This document shows, piece by piece, positions 17,316 through 27,400 of a stretch of DNA of 58,390 bases. Source of the DNA: Candidatus Hydrogenedentota bacterium (lineage in GTDB: Bacteria > UBA8481 > J006); the NCBI GenBank assembly GCA_003697085.1, contig RFFU01000097.1, positions 1 to 58,390 of the forward strand. The letters are read 5' to 3'. The notes below the pieces were generated by a model. The model saw nothing but the letters and a program-made list of their open reading frames with translations, was not told the origin of the DNA and did no database searches. Positions within the stretch are counted from its first letter, which is position 1. Every line of letters begins with the position of its first letter. A program made the position numbers and the translations under genes.

Positions 17316-18344
17316 TTATCTCGTCACGCGATCATTTCTCTGGAAATCGCTTCCGGACAACGCCTTCGCCTCGGCCCACCTCTCCTTCACGGCCGTCACA
17401 ACGATTTCCCCCAACTGGATCGTTTCTTGTCCGAGCACTTCGCCGGTCTCCGGATCCGTCAGTTCTTCGGTAACCCGGCTCACCTTGAAACGATCTCCGA
17501 CGCGGACCCCGTCCGCGCTACCGCGGTTGATCACGATCCGATCAGGGCCGTCCGCCTTCACGACCCGCCCCTCGAAGGCTTCCGACACGAGCACCTCGAT
17601 CGTTCCCGTATCCAGCGTCGAGGTGATATACTTGACCATCTTTCCGATAAGTTGGCGAACGGCTTGACCCAACGGATGATTATCGCTCCCGCCGGCCGAA
17701 AAGGAAAAGTTTCCGACCGTACCGGCCAGATCAGCCCCGGTCGCCTTTACTTCCGCGGCTTGATCGTGCGAAGCAATAATTTCTCCGGTCATCGCATCGA
17801 TCAACCGAATATCCGCCGCGACACGCGCCCGGGCTTCCGTCCATCCGATTCCGACTCCTTTATACCCGAAGCCCATATTCCGATTCCGAACGTTGTAGGA
17901 AAACTCCGTCACCGCGCCTTTGATCAACAACTGAGCCCCCTTGATTCGGCCGATCTTGAGTTGTTGGCCCCGTTGGACCCTGCCGCTATGCGTAAAATCC
18001 TGTTCGCCAAGGATTTCACTCAACGCGGCTCGCTCCAAAACCGTGTACCGTCCCGTCTTCTTCAGCTCGCTGATCAGCATCTCCGCCATTCCCCAGCCGA
18101 TGTCCGACTGCCCATTCGGAACCTTATTTTCGAAATCCAACACCGCCACCCGCAATTTCGGAACGGGTCTTGCCGGAGGAGCCGGCGCCGCCTTGGAAAC
18201 AACGGCCGGATGCGTCGTAAATCCTTTTTCTGAATCATCACCTCCCGACTCGGCACGCAAAGGCACCGTCGCGACCAAAAAGAGAAGCCCGACGATTCCG
18301 ATCCTTCGAACGACCCCTTGCCCAGACAATATACTTCTGTCCAT
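17316..18344 (-). CDS. CsgG/HfaB-like exported protein with FlgT-like C-terminal domain
   Basis: 342 residues. A signal peptide (GIVGLLFLVATVPLRA) lacks a lipobox Cys, unlike true CsgG. The CsgG domain (about 60-240) is clear: VAVLDFENK, GWGMAEMLISELKKTGRYTVLER, then QLKIGRIKGAQLLIKGAVTEF and the family's RLIDAMTGEIIAS. The C-terminal part (about 250-342; RIVINRGSADGVRVGDRF) resembles the FlgT C-terminal domain. CsgG proteins form outer-membrane channels or help assemble surface structures; no curli genes are present here. The ATG has GGAGGAG upstream and lies two bases after the small coiled-coil gene, so the two are co-expressed. Confidence 0.85.
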   Translation of the reverse strand: MDRSILSGQGVVRRIGIVGLLFLVATVPLRAESGGDDSEKGFTTHPAVVSKAAPAPPARPVPKLRVAVLDFENKVPNGQSDIGWGMAEMLISELKKTGRYTVLERAALSEILGEQDFTHSGRVQRGQQLKIGRIKGAQLLIKGAVTEFSYNVRNRNMGFGYKGVGIGWTEARARVAADIRLIDAMTGEIIASHDQAAEVKATGADLAGTVGNFSFSAGGSDNHPLGQAVRQLIGKMVKYITSTLDTGTIEVLVSEAFEGRVVKADGPDRIVINRGSADGVRVGDRFKVSRVTEELTDPETGEVLGQETIQLGEIVVTAVKERWAEAKALSGSDFQRNDRVTR

Positions 18345-18346
18345 CT

Positions 18347-18790
18347 CTATTCTCCTCCGTTCCCTTCGTTTTCCAATTTCGCGATCTTCGCCTCCAACTC
18401 GGCGATCTTCTTTTGCAATTCCGCGATCATCGCTTGAAGCCGCTCCTGACGGGCCAACAACTCCTTCCGTTCACGACTCCACGCCGACCAGCCGCTCGTC
18501 GCAAGATAACTCGTCGCTGCTAATATCCCGGACCGACTCTGTGGCGCCTCTGGATAATAAACACTCGTCGATTCCCGAGGATATCCCGAACCAAAATAGG
18601 CTGGACCGAGCCGCGCATTGTTCAGAGGACGGAACCCCAATGAGGAAACCGTATCGTTTCCGAATACCCCCGTCGCCGTACTTCCCGTATTCACCACGAC
18701 CACGTTGTCCGCGCGGGCCGCCGGCGATACAAGCACGACCAAACCCAAAGACAAAGCCGCCGCGCCGATTCCGAATCGACATCCTCTCAT
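18347..18790 (-). CDS. Small exported protein with C-terminal coiled coil
   Basis: 147 residues from ATG 18790, preceded by AAGGAGG; the longer TTG frame to 18829 ignores this site. A signal peptide ends at PAARA. A Ser/Thr/Gly/Tyr-rich middle follows, then a leucine-zipper-like coiled coil (about 108-142; repeats of the type IAELEAKIAKLE). The family is not recognised. It lies two bases before the CsgG-like gene, which suggests a cargo or partner of that protein (inference). Confidence 0.78.
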   Translation of the reverse strand: MRGCRFGIGAAALSLGLVVLVSPAARADNVVVVNTGSTATGVFGNDTVSSLGFRPLNNARLGPAYFGSGYPRESTSVYYPEAPQSRSGILAATSYLATSGWSAWSRERKELLARQERLQAMIAELQKKIAELEAKIAKLENEGNGGE

Positions 18791-19253
18791 TATCCTGCCT
18801 CCTTCCCTTTCCCGAGTCACTTTAATCAATTTTCCTCCGAAATGCCAACTTCAAACCCGGTCCGGTGTCCAATAAAAATTGGCGTTTTCCGCCAGACCGT
18901 GCCCGGCCTCCCAAAAACGGAATACGAACGAAAACACGATCTGGACACCCAAACCGCGTCCCCCACGAACCCGTTTTCGAAGGCGAGGAGCGTGCCCGCG
19001 CCCGCCGGCCGGCCTGAGTTCCCGGAGAGACTCTCTTATCGTAACCTAACTCTACCAACAACTTCCCATCGACACACCCGGTCTTCCTCGCAAAGCCGTG
19101 AATCTCCAAAATCGATCTCCTCTCCGTCCCTGTACCTTTTTCTTCCGGCATCCCCCTCTCAAAAGACACCGTTGCGAAAGTAATCTCTTCAGAAACATTG
19201 CAAATTTCATACCGCTTCCGTCCAAAGAAGGCAGAAAAATCGTGTGGAATTCT
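18791..19253 (-). other. 463-base gene-free stretch upstream of the CsgG operon
   Basis: It separates the TPR lipoprotein gene from the CsgG-like operon on the same strand, so it should hold a terminator (see 18871-18894) and a promoter. No -35/-10 pair stands out. The ORFs here overlap in all frames without protein-like composition. Confidence 0.45.
18871..18894 (-). terminator. Possible intrinsic terminator (leftward)
   Basis: On the minus strand: TGGCG, loop gaaaa, CGCCA (18894-18880), followed by ATTTTTATT (18879-18871). The stem is short (five pairs) but the T-rich tail is in the right place. It would end transcription from the TPR lipoprotein gene before the CsgG operon. Confidence 0.4.
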
Positions 19254-20546
19254 TCACATTTTGCCATCTCGTCGCAGCCTCTCCGCTAGCCTTCTCGCAA
19301 GGGCGTATTCCACCATCGTCCTCTCCCCTTCCTTTTCGAGACGGCGTACCAGCCGCGCCGCCCCGCTCCGATCGCCCCGAAGAAACCGGAACCACGCGAC
19401 ATACGCCAACGCTTCCGTCAACCGATCGGAGGTTCCGGCGATTCGTAACAAATCCGTCTCCGATATTTCTTTCGCGAAGAATCCGAAGATGGGAAACGGC
19501 CAGGTTCGGTCCTTCAGCCTCGTCAAGGCAAGGTGAAGTATCCGATTCGCATTCGCCTCGTCGCCGACACGAAGGTACTCGAAATAGAGGAGAGTCGCCG
19601 TGTACGGTGACGCGGCCGCCCCCCATCCGCGCCTCGAAAGAAACCCTTTGAGGTAGGAGAGCGCGTCTGTATCGTTCCTGAGAAATTTCACGGCTCCCAA
19701 TAGAAATTCGGCTTCCAGGATCACGGTCGTATCGGCCCGCCGATAAAGGACCGTTCGAAAATACCGTTCCGCCTCGTCGAGGCGACCGAGGTGAAAGAGC
19801 ACGAGGCCCTCGTCAAGCCAAAGGAGCGGATGGTCGGATCCGTTCCTCAAGAGACGCGAAAAATCGGAATCGGCTTCCTCAAATCTCCCCGCCTTCATCA
19901 AGGCGAATGCCCGGCTCACGACGTTGCGAAGGTCATTGCTGTCCTTTTCCAGAGCCTTCGAGAAGAAGGCGATCGCTGTTTCGTATTCTTCCCTCTCCAA
20001 CGCGACGGCTCCCCCCAGGGAATATCCCACCGGGTTTTCCGGGAATTCCTCCCGCACCCGGCGTGCCGTCTCGCCGCCTTCCTTCTCCCTTCCCGCGGCT
20101 ATCTGAACGCGGGCAAGCCCCAAAAGAGATCGTTCCCGATATTCCTTGCTCTTCATCCCTTGGCGGAAATCCGCCGCCGCCTCGTTCCACCGTCCCAGTT
20201 CTTCCAGAACTTCACCGCGCTCAAAGACGGCCGCCCGCAAGCCCGAGTCGAGATGGAGCGCCGCGGAATAAGAGAAGATCGCGTCCGTCAAGCGATTTCG
20301 CCTCCGGTACGCCCGCGCCAGCGACAACCGCAGCGCTGCACTGTCCGGATGCTCTCGGACGAGGCGAATCCAATCGGCAAGAAACATCGGCCGTTGCGCC
20401 GTTTTTGTTCCCTCCCGCACATCGGTCGATGCCCAAGCTGTCAGGCAACCGAGGAGAACGAGAAACGTCAGGACCAACCCCGGAACAGCGAAAGGGGGAA
20501 GGCCTGTGACTCTTCTTCCCACGATGGCACGCGTTTCCCGATTCAT
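19254..20546 (-). CDS. TPR-repeat lipoprotein
   Basis: 430 residues. The N-terminal hydrophobic segment ends in a good lipobox (LLGC, C34), so it is probably membrane-anchored. About six to eight TPR-like repeats span residues 60-330 (for example LTDAIFSYSAALHLDSG, YETAIAFFSKALEKDSN, RLDEAERYFRTVLYRRAD), ending with a helical domain. The role is unknown; such proteins often scaffold envelope machines. A possible GGAG lies about ten bases before the ATG. It is transcribed alone or with genes beyond a repeat-filled gap on its 5' side. Confidence 0.8.
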   Translation of the reverse strand: MNRETRAIVGRRVTGLPPFAVPGLVLTFLVLLGCLTAWASTDVREGTKTAQRPMFLADWIRLVREHPDSAALRLSLARAYRRRNRLTDAIFSYSAALHLDSGLRAAVFERGEVLEELGRWNEAAADFRQGMKSKEYRERSLLGLARVQIAAGREKEGGETARRVREEFPENPVGYSLGGAVALEREEYETAIAFFSKALEKDSNDLRNVVSRAFALMKAGRFEEADSDFSRLLRNGSDHPLLWLDEGLVLFHLGRLDEAERYFRTVLYRRADTTVILEAEFLLGAVKFLRNDTDALSYLKGFLSRRGWGAAASPYTATLLYFEYLRVGDEANANRILHLALTRLKDRTWPFPIFGFFAKEISETDLLRIAGTSDRLTEALAYVAWFRFLRGDRSGAARLVRRLEKEGERTMVEYALARRLAERLRRDGKM

Positions 20547-20569
20547 CCTCTACCCGCTCCGCTGATCGA

Positions 20570-20735
20570 GCGTCCGGCGAGAAAGGGGCTCTTTGGGCCC
20601 GACAAAGCCCGGCGCCTCTTGATCGAAAAATCCAAACACCATCTGCGCGGCAAAAAGGGAGGCCCTAGGAAACCATTGTTGCAGGCAAGAGGCCTGCCCG
20701 CCGACAGGCAAGCCTGCGCTCCCGGGTATGACTCC
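20570..20735 (+). repeat. Dispersed intergenic repeat, copy R3
   Basis: Lies between the divergent TPR lipoprotein and DUF4126 genes (a 345-base interval otherwise without features). It shares tccggcgagaaagggg, the core 20692-20723 and the downstream cccataatc with R2. The stretch gcaagaggcctgc and gcctgcgctcccggg matches the 3' part of R1 and R4 (gcaagcctgcg..cccggg; caagatgcctgcgctcccc). Confidence 0.65.
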
Positions 20736-20891
20736 TTATCGTTTTTTCTCTCCGCCCATAATCTCTTCTGCACCCCACTCATCCTTATCCTTTCCCTGAA
20801 ACACTAATTGGCGTTATACTTCCGTTGACCGTGTCTTTCGATATCGGACGCGAATTGAACCATTATGATGGAACCGAAGGGGGTTCGCCAA

Positions 20892-21494
20892 ATGTTTTCC
20901 TTTGACAACGGTAATCTTGTTTCCCAATTTTCTTCGTTCTTCGAAGCCGTGCCGTTCCTCCCAATCCTCGTCGGAGTGCTTTTAGCGTCAGCGGCGGGGT
21001 TACGCGCATTTTTCCCTCTGTGCGCCCTCGCCTGGGCCGTACATTTTCGCATCGCATCCGTCGGACCCGCCTTTTCCTGGCTCGATTCCCCCTTCTCTCT
21101 TATTGCTTTCACGACCGCCGTCATTCTGGAGGGCATTGGCGACAAGTTTCCGGCCGTCGATCATCTCCTCGATGGAATAGGCGCGTTCATCAAACCCGTT
21201 GCCGGAACGATCCTCGTGGCGGCCCCTCTCGTTCGGCTCGATCCCTTCTGGGCCGTTGTAATCGGAATTATCGGTGGAGCAACCGTCTCGGAAGGAATCC
21301 ATCTTGTCAAGGCCCAGGGCCGCCTTGCCGCCAATCTTTTCTCCTTCGGCTTCGCCGCGCCTGTTCTCTCCTTCCTCGAGGACGGCTTGGCAATCCTTTT
21401 GATCCTCTGCGCCTTCTTCATTCCGTTGGCCGGATTGTTGATCCTGCTCTTTATTCTCGCGCGGAGACGCCGGAAGAAGACGATCCCCACGTAG
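20892..21494 (+). CDS. DUF4126-family membrane protein
   Basis: 200 residues from ATG 20892. About five hydrophobic helices, with the family-typical motifs LASAAGLRAFFPLC near the start and DGIGAFIKPVAGT in the middle. It ends in a basic tail (LARRRRKKTIPT) that should face the cytoplasm. Function unknown. The frame opens at ATG 20865, but only 20892 has a purine-rich SD (AAGGGGG) at suitable distance, so I prefer it. A TATACT at 20815-20820 may be its -10, with a poor -35. Confidence 0.8.
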   Translation: MFSFDNGNLVSQFSSFFEAVPFLPILVGVLLASAAGLRAFFPLCALAWAVHFRIASVGPAFSWLDSPFSLIAFTTAVILEGIGDKFPAVDHLLDGIGAFIKPVAGTILVAAPLVRLDPFWAVVIGIIGGATVSEGIHLVKAQGRLAANLFSFGFAAPVLSFLEDGLAILLILCAFFIPLAGLLILLFILARRRRKKTIPT

Positions 21495-21603
21495 AGGTCT
21501 TCAAAAGAGCGACAGTGATGGTTCGGGCTTCCCGCCAACGTCAATTGACGAGGAAGAAAAGAATTTTTCCGAGGTTTTTTTCGAGTCCATCCGAAAATCC
21601 TGG

Positions 21604-21622
21604 TCGCGCGGAGGCCGCGCGA
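21604..21622. terminator. Strong GC hairpin between convergent genes
   Basis: TCGCGCGG (21604-21611), loop agg, CCGCGCGA (21615-21622): a perfect eight-pair stem with a 3-base loop. It lies 109 bases past the DUF4126 stop and 37 bases past the stop of the leftward PLP enzyme. It has no adjacent T run, although a run of seven T lies at about 21574-21580, so termination is plausible but not certain. Confidence 0.4.
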
Positions 21623-21659
21623 GAAAGCCGCGGTAGAGCAGAGGATTCGGTTTGGACTC

Positions 21660-23123
21660 TTAGACCGACTGGGCGTTCACATCGCGGTTGAACTCCTCGA
21701 TCAGTCGATCGAGTTCCGGGAGCAGCGTGTGAAGTTCCCCCCAGAATTCCTCCCGCCATAATTCGTTCAGTTCTTCCACGCTCTTTCCCTGTTGCTCGAC
21801 CCAGGTGTAATACTTGAGGTTGTGAATCGCCTTTCGATCGTAATACCCGAGTTCCCGCTGGTAATCGATCCCGAGGCCTTGCAGACACCGCGCGTAATCC
21901 TTAGCCGCATCGTCAGCGGAGTACTCGCCGCGCTCTTCCCTCAACTCCCTCAGACGCGAACGGTACAAATCGGAGGAATCGGTCAAGATCGTAAAGACCG
22001 TGTCCCGCGCGCCCAATTCATAGTACTTCGCAAATTTGATGGACGCGACAAGGTTGCAGATTCCCGATATTCCCAAAAGCGGCAACGCCTCCACGAACGC
22101 CTCCGGAACGCCTTCCTTCCGGAGGCGTTCTTTTCCTTCGTCCTCGTTGAAGAGGCGGAGGAGGCTTATGGTAATCTCGTCATCCACGGCGATGATCATA
22201 TCGGTGTTGCGAACATTGTGGATCCATGGAACGTGCTTGTCGCCGATGCCCTCGATGCGATGCCCTCCGAAACCGTTCCACAGAAGCGTGGGGCATTGAA
22301 GAGCCTCCGCGGCGGCGATCTTAAGTTGGGGATGTTTCTCCTTGAGGCGATCGCCGGCTCCGATCGTTCCCGCCGAGCCCGTGGCACTGATGAACCCGGA
22401 AAGCCGATCGTGTTCATTTCGAAGGTCCTCGTACACCTCGAGAATCGCCTCACCGGTCACACCATAATGCCAGAGGTGATTTCCGAATTCGTCGAACTGA
22501 TTGAAGATGATGCAGTCCGGACGCGTTTTCCGGATTTCCCAACATTTGTCGTAGATTTCCTTCACGTTCGATTCGCATCCGGGCGTCGCAATCACCTCCG
22601 CCCCTATCTCCTCCAGCCACTCAAACCGTTCACGACTCATCTCCTCCGGAAGGATCGCGACGGCCTGGCAGCCGAGGAGTTTCGAGTCGAAGGCGCCGCC
22701 GCGACAGTAGTTACCGGTCGAGGGCCAGACCGCGCGGTGGCTCGTCGGATCGAAATGGCCCGTCACCAATCGAGGAACGAGGCATCCGAAAGCCGCTCCC
22801 ACCTTATGCGCGCCCGTGGGAAAGTATTTTCCCACGAGGCCGACGATCCGCGCCGAAACGCCCGTGATCGATTCAGGAAAGACAAGGTAATTTACCTTTC
22901 CAAATTCTCCCGACTCCGGATCGTTCTTCCAGGTGATCCGAAAGAGATTCAAAGGATTCACGTCCCACAATCCGCATCCCCGAACTCGCTCGCGAATCTC
23001 CGCCGGAACCGTCTCGGGATTTCTTTGTTGCGAGAATGTCGGAATAATAATTCCCAGTTCGCGGCAACGCTCCACGGCCCGTTTTCGAAACTCTTCGTCG
23101 ATGGATAAGTCAATGGCCTTCAT
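21660..23123 (-). CDS. Pyridoxal-phosphate-dependent enzyme, fold type II (cysteine synthase-like)
   Basis: 487 residues. Fold II features: the PLP lysine region FPTGAHKVGAAFGC (K107 as Schiff-base candidate), STGNYCRGGAF as the substrate/phosphate loop, LPEEMSRERFEWLEEIGAEVI, and the Gly-rich cofactor phosphate cradle ATGSAGTIGAG. It is longer than CysK (about 320 residues), with an extended N-terminus and a 120-residue C-terminal helical extension. I recall similar long proteins annotated only as PLP-dependent enzyme or cysteine synthase, so the substrate is open. GAGGTG lies seven bases before the ATG. Confidence 0.85.
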   Translation of the reverse strand: MKAIDLSIDEEFRKRAVERCRELGIIIPTFSQQRNPETVPAEIRERVRGCGLWDVNPLNLFRITWKNDPESGEFGKVNYLVFPESITGVSARIVGLVGKYFPTGAHKVGAAFGCLVPRLVTGHFDPTSHRAVWPSTGNYCRGGAFDSKLLGCQAVAILPEEMSRERFEWLEEIGAEVIATPGCESNVKEIYDKCWEIRKTRPDCIIFNQFDEFGNHLWHYGVTGEAILEVYEDLRNEHDRLSGFISATGSAGTIGAGDRLKEKHPQLKIAAAEALQCPTLLWNGFGGHRIEGIGDKHVPWIHNVRNTDMIIAVDDEITISLLRLFNEDEGKERLRKEGVPEAFVEALPLLGISGICNLVASIKFAKYYELGARDTVFTILTDSSDLYRSRLRELREERGEYSADDAAKDYARCLQGLGIDYQRELGYYDRKAIHNLKYYTWVEQQGKSVEELNELWREEFWGELHTLLPELDRLIEEFNRDVNAQSV

Positions 23124-23325
23124 TGCGATTCACCTCGCCTCTTCCTTGTCCCGCTCACGTCCCCCTCTAAAGACCGGAATCAATGTATGATACTTCTACC
23201 GTCGCATTTGTCACCCGGAATATTGGGACGTTTTTCCTTGGTGATTATCCGACTGTTCCACGTCGAGGAGAAAGTACCGAAGAGCCACGGCGACCCGGAT
23301 CCGTTCCGCCGGACGTTGCTGTTTC

Positions 23326-23982
23326 TCAATAGACCAGTTCCGCGGTGTCCCCCGTCTTCAACCCAAAAGCGTTTGCCTCGTCTGTATCGATGTGCAGTTC
23401 AAGTTTATGAATGTCTCCGACACGCACAAGAAGGTTCTCCATGACACCCCCGCGTTCGCCGCCGAACCGCGCACGAATGATCTGCCGATCCCGTAATCCC
23501 AGGACCGCGGCTTCACTCGTGTGACAATGCAGGTGCCGTCCCGCCAGGATCACGCCATGGTCGATGATGACACTTCCCGCCGGGCCGATCAGAACGCATC
23601 CCGGCGAGCCCTCGAGATTTCCCGATTGGCGGATCGGAGGATCCAGCCCCAGGAGAAAGGCATCGGTCCGAGAAATCTCCACTTGGGTATATTTTCGTTC
23701 CGGACCGATCAAGCGCACGTTCGGGATCACCCCTTGCGCCGTGGCGATCGTAATCGTCTCCTTCGAAGCGAATTGATCCGGCTGAAGAAGCGGCCGAAGC
23801 GGGGTCAACCTTCGCCCGGGTCCAAAAAGAATGTCCGAATGTTCCGGAGTAAGGTGAGCGTGACGATTCGAGACGCCGACGCGTACCGTCCGGGACGGCA
23901 TTCCGTGCACGGTTCCTGCCGCGTCGCCGCCCAAGGAATGCAGAACCTCCTCCACGATCCTGCCGATCAATGCCTCGTCCAT
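23326..23982 (-). CDS. pduL: Phosphate propanoyltransferase/acyltransferase PduL
   Basis: 218 residues from ATG 23982, preceded by GGAAGG. PduL converts acyl-CoA and phosphate to acyl-phosphate and CoA. Two zinc-binding motifs are visible: NRHAHL (H41, H43) and RHLHCHTSEA. The short N-terminal helix (MDEALIGRIVEEVLHSLGG) resembles a compartment-targeting peptide, but no microcompartment shell gene occurs in the window, so it may serve as a general phosphotransacylase beside an acetate kinase elsewhere (inference). The upstream extension to 24030 has no support. Confidence 0.9.
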   Translation of the reverse strand: MDEALIGRIVEEVLHSLGGDAAGTVHGMPSRTVRVGVSNRHAHLTPEHSDILFGPGRRLTPLRPLLQPDQFASKETITIATAQGVIPNVRLIGPERKYTQVEISRTDAFLLGLDPPIRQSGNLEGSPGCVLIGPAGSVIIDHGVILAGRHLHCHTSEAAVLGLRDRQIIRARFGGERGGVMENLLVRVGDIHKLELHIDTDEANAFGLKTGDTAELVY

Positions 23983-24472
23983 TCCAGCACCTTCCGAAAA
24001 AAATCCCGTCTTACACGAGCCGACAGCCACGTGCGGGTTGTTGGGTGAAGACTATCGAAGCAGCGGATGATCCGCAAGACTTTCCGCGCATCCGTGCTTT
24101 TTCCGCTTTGAAGGAGACTTTGCCAAGAGATCACCCGACGTCCGTGCTGGAAATCGTCCCGGCGCGCCGCGACGGTTCCGAGGGTCCTAATCAGATTTCT
24201 CCGATCCGCCACACCTGCGGCCGGCTGCGAAGCCTCTTCACCGATTCACCTTCTTCTCGACACGCCGGTTTTTTTTGAACAAACGACGAGGATCGGGATC
24301 CCGGCTTGCCCTTTCCGACGAGCCCGCGCGGGAGGAGGCGCTCCCGCGCTCGCCTTCTCCAAGGCGTTCCCGCTTCCCCCAGACGCGCAAGCCCGTTAGA
24401 ATGACCGAATGACGATGGGGTCGATGGTTCAGTGAAGAAAATTATCGCGCTTTCACGGCGGAAATCCTGCTG
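23983..24472. other. 490-base divergent intergenic region upstream of the cyclase operon
   Basis: It should contain the pduL promoter (leftward) and the cyclase-operon promoter (rightward); neither is clear. It includes a run of eight T at about 24270-24277 and a perfect nine-pair hairpin GCGCGGGAG / CTCCCGCGC with a six-base loop (24326-24349). The latter is 123 bases before the cyclase start, without a T tail. Small ORFs on the minus strand here lack protein-like composition. I tested the region by eye for a tRNA and found none. Confidence 0.45.
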
Positions 24473-27400
24473 ATGGCCGGGCGGCAAAAGGAGAGAGCGG
24501 AATCACGCTCACTTTTTTCGCGGGGGATTCTCCATCGCATCCTGATCGGACTGGCGGCGGGCTCCCTCGTCGGACTCTTCATCGTCAAACTCTCGGACAA
24601 CGCCTATTTCCGCCAATTGGAGCTGATCAGTCTCGATTTTTGCTATACTCATCGACCGCAGCCCTATTTTCGTTCCGATATCGGCTACATCGATTACGAC
24701 GACGAGGCGTTGGCCTTTTACGGTCCCTGGCCATGGCCGCGAAACCGCCAGGTGGCTCTCGTTCGTACCGTTGGAGAATTCGGTGCTCGGGCCGTCGGCT
24801 ACGACGTGTTTTTCCTCGAACACAGCAACGCCGTCTTCCACACGCCGCGTCTGGAGAAGAAGGTTCATGAATTCGAAGAAGAAGCGATCGAAGATCCCGA
24901 CGCGATGGTCAGCGAAATTCTCTCCGCGTTCCGCGACTACGACGCGGAATTCGCCCAGGCCACCGCCGATGCGGGAAATATCTTTTTCGCTCACATTATG
25001 ACAAAACCAAATGCGGACATCGCCCGCGGCGGTTTGAAGGCCATTCTTGAATTTTCGGAAGAGGAAAAGAAGCACTTTTCCGAAGAGAAGCGGCAGGGAA
25101 TCGAATTGGCAAAATCGTTTGCGATCCCAGCGACGGAAACCTTGCGAAAGCACCTCTACAAGGCCGTCGATCTGACTCCGGTCCTTCCTGACCTCGCCTC
25201 CGCCGCCCGCGGCCTCGGCTTCGCCCAGATCATCAAGGACCTCGATCCCACCGTCCGCCTCTACCCCTTCGCGATGTATTACGACAGTATGGTCTTTCCT
25301 TCGATCGCGGTCGTGATGCTCGCCGACCTCTTCCAAATCAAGGTCACGGATGTGCGGATCGTACCGGGAAAATATCTCGAATTTCCCGACGCGGCGGTTC
25401 CGCTTGAAGGGCATGCCTCCGAAACGACGGCGGCGAAACGCAAAACCATCCGCGTCCCCATCAATCAACAGGGACAAATGCTGGTCAACTGGGCCGGTAA
25501 ATTCTACGACCACGGCCTCCACGTCCCCTACCGCCGCCTCTCGGAAATCTATTCCTTGATGCTTGCCAAGGAGGCCGTCCGCTCCCTCGATACCGGCTCG
25601 CTCGATGCCTCTCAAGCCGTGAATGCGGCCCGCGATGCGATCCAACTCGATCGAATCCTGCGCCCGGACGAGGCGGGTTCCCTTGCGGTTCGTGTCACCG
25701 CCGCCGCGCTCGCGGACTCCGTTCTCCGTTCCTCCACCTCCTTCGAAGATGTCCTCACAAACGTCCGGTCCGCGTTCCGCGGCGAAACCGTTTCGGTCGA
25801 GGACGTTCGTGCGGGAGTCGCCAGCGCAGCCGTCGCGTTGCATACACTCGGCGAATCCGTGCCCGTCCCCCCACTCTCCAGCACTTGGCGGGAAGAGATC
25901 GAACGGATGATCCACTTCTCCCAGAGAAAACACCGCCTCGATCGCGCCTTTCCGTTTTACTTTGCACCGAAGGTCACGGTCCCGTGGGGGGGGACCGAAC
26001 GCGCCTTCTCGCCGGCTGATCTCGAAGGAAAAATTCTCATGGTCGGTTTGACAGGCGTCGGAACGATCGACCTCAATCCGACCCCCTTCGAAAAGGCCTG
26101 TCCGATGGTCGCGCTTCACGCCAATGCTCTTAATACCGTCTTGACCCAACAGTTCCTCCGCTTTCCCTCCGAGGCACCGAAGAAGATCGTGATCGTTCTC
26201 GCGGCCCTTTTGCTCGGACTCCTCCTTGCCCCGATGCGGACATCCCGAGGCGCACTCCTTGCGGCCGTGGCGCTTGCGGGTTGGACCGGTTTCGTCTATT
26301 GGGAATGGATCGAACGCGGTCGCTGGATCCCTTGGCTGGGTGTCGTCCTCGTCGTGATCCTTCTCTTCCTTCTCAAGATCTTCGGAGAATTCCTTCTGAC
26401 GATTCGGGAACGAGCGCGCGTGAGAAAACTCTTCGCCGCCATGGTTTCCCCGAAGGTTCTTCGCCTCATGGAAGAAGATCCCAGCCGATTCAGCCTGACC
26501 GGGGAACGCAAGCACGCAACGATGTTCTTCTCTTGGGTTGACGGCTTCTCCGGGGTCACGGCCGGTGTCTCCCCCGACGAACTCAGCGCCATCCTCGCCC
26601 AGTATCTTACCCCGATCTCCGAAATCATCATGGACTATGACGGATATATCGACAAATACGAGGGTCATATCGTCATGGCGGACTTTGGCGTTCCGCTCGA
26701 TGACCCCGATCACCCGTGGAAATGTTGTTTTTCCGCTGTCGAACAACAACAAGATATTGAAGCATTCATCCTTTTCGTCAGTGCGCGATATGGAACCGAT
26801 GTGCATGTTTCGATGGGAATAAATACCGGCTACGTCTCAGCGGGAAACATGGGGTCGGAGCGGAAGATGCAGTACACCGTGATGGGCGACGCCGTCAACG
26901 TGGCCGCGCGTTTCATGCCGGCCAATATGATCTACGGCACGGACATCATCACGGGCGAAGACACGGAACCCTTCGTGCGGGATAGCGTCCAGTTACGGGA
27001 ACTTGACCGGCTTCTCCTGAAAGGAAAAACGACGCCGACCGTCATTTACGAAGTCATGGGATGGCGGAAAGATGCGTATCTGGAGCGTCGCGGAGACCTT
27101 CCCGTTCCCTCCGCTCTCCGTGTCCGCTGGCTCAAGGCTCCCGCCCAAAAGATCTTCGGTTACGCCCGTTTTTGGCGGAAAAGATATGAAACATTCTCCG
27201 TACCAATGGCGTGGGAGATCGCGGAATTCTTCGAGGGGAATCTCGAATTGGCGGAAGGAATCATGAAAAACGCAGGTGTATGGGGGGTGATGATGCTGTG
27301 CCGTTCCATCCGTCAACTCCAGGACCGTCTCGGTATCAGCGACGCTTCGCTTGGTGTCACATCGGGCGGCCGCATCGATTATCAGAAGCGATTGGAGGAG

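Noticed and set aside
16809-18233. 474-codon plus-strand ORF opposite the CsgG-like gene
   Set aside because: Antisense shadow; the minus-strand frames have signal peptides, SD sites and family motifs.
24380-24440. tRNA-like bases (ggttcagtg) upstream of the cyclase operon
   Set aside because: No acceptor stem or D/anticodon arms can be drawn around it.
24509-26806. 765-codon minus-strand ORF opposite the first cyclase
   Set aside because: Its sequence is an Asp/Arg/Gly-rich antisense reading of a clear CHASE2-cyclase. Long antisense frames are common here because third positions are G/C.
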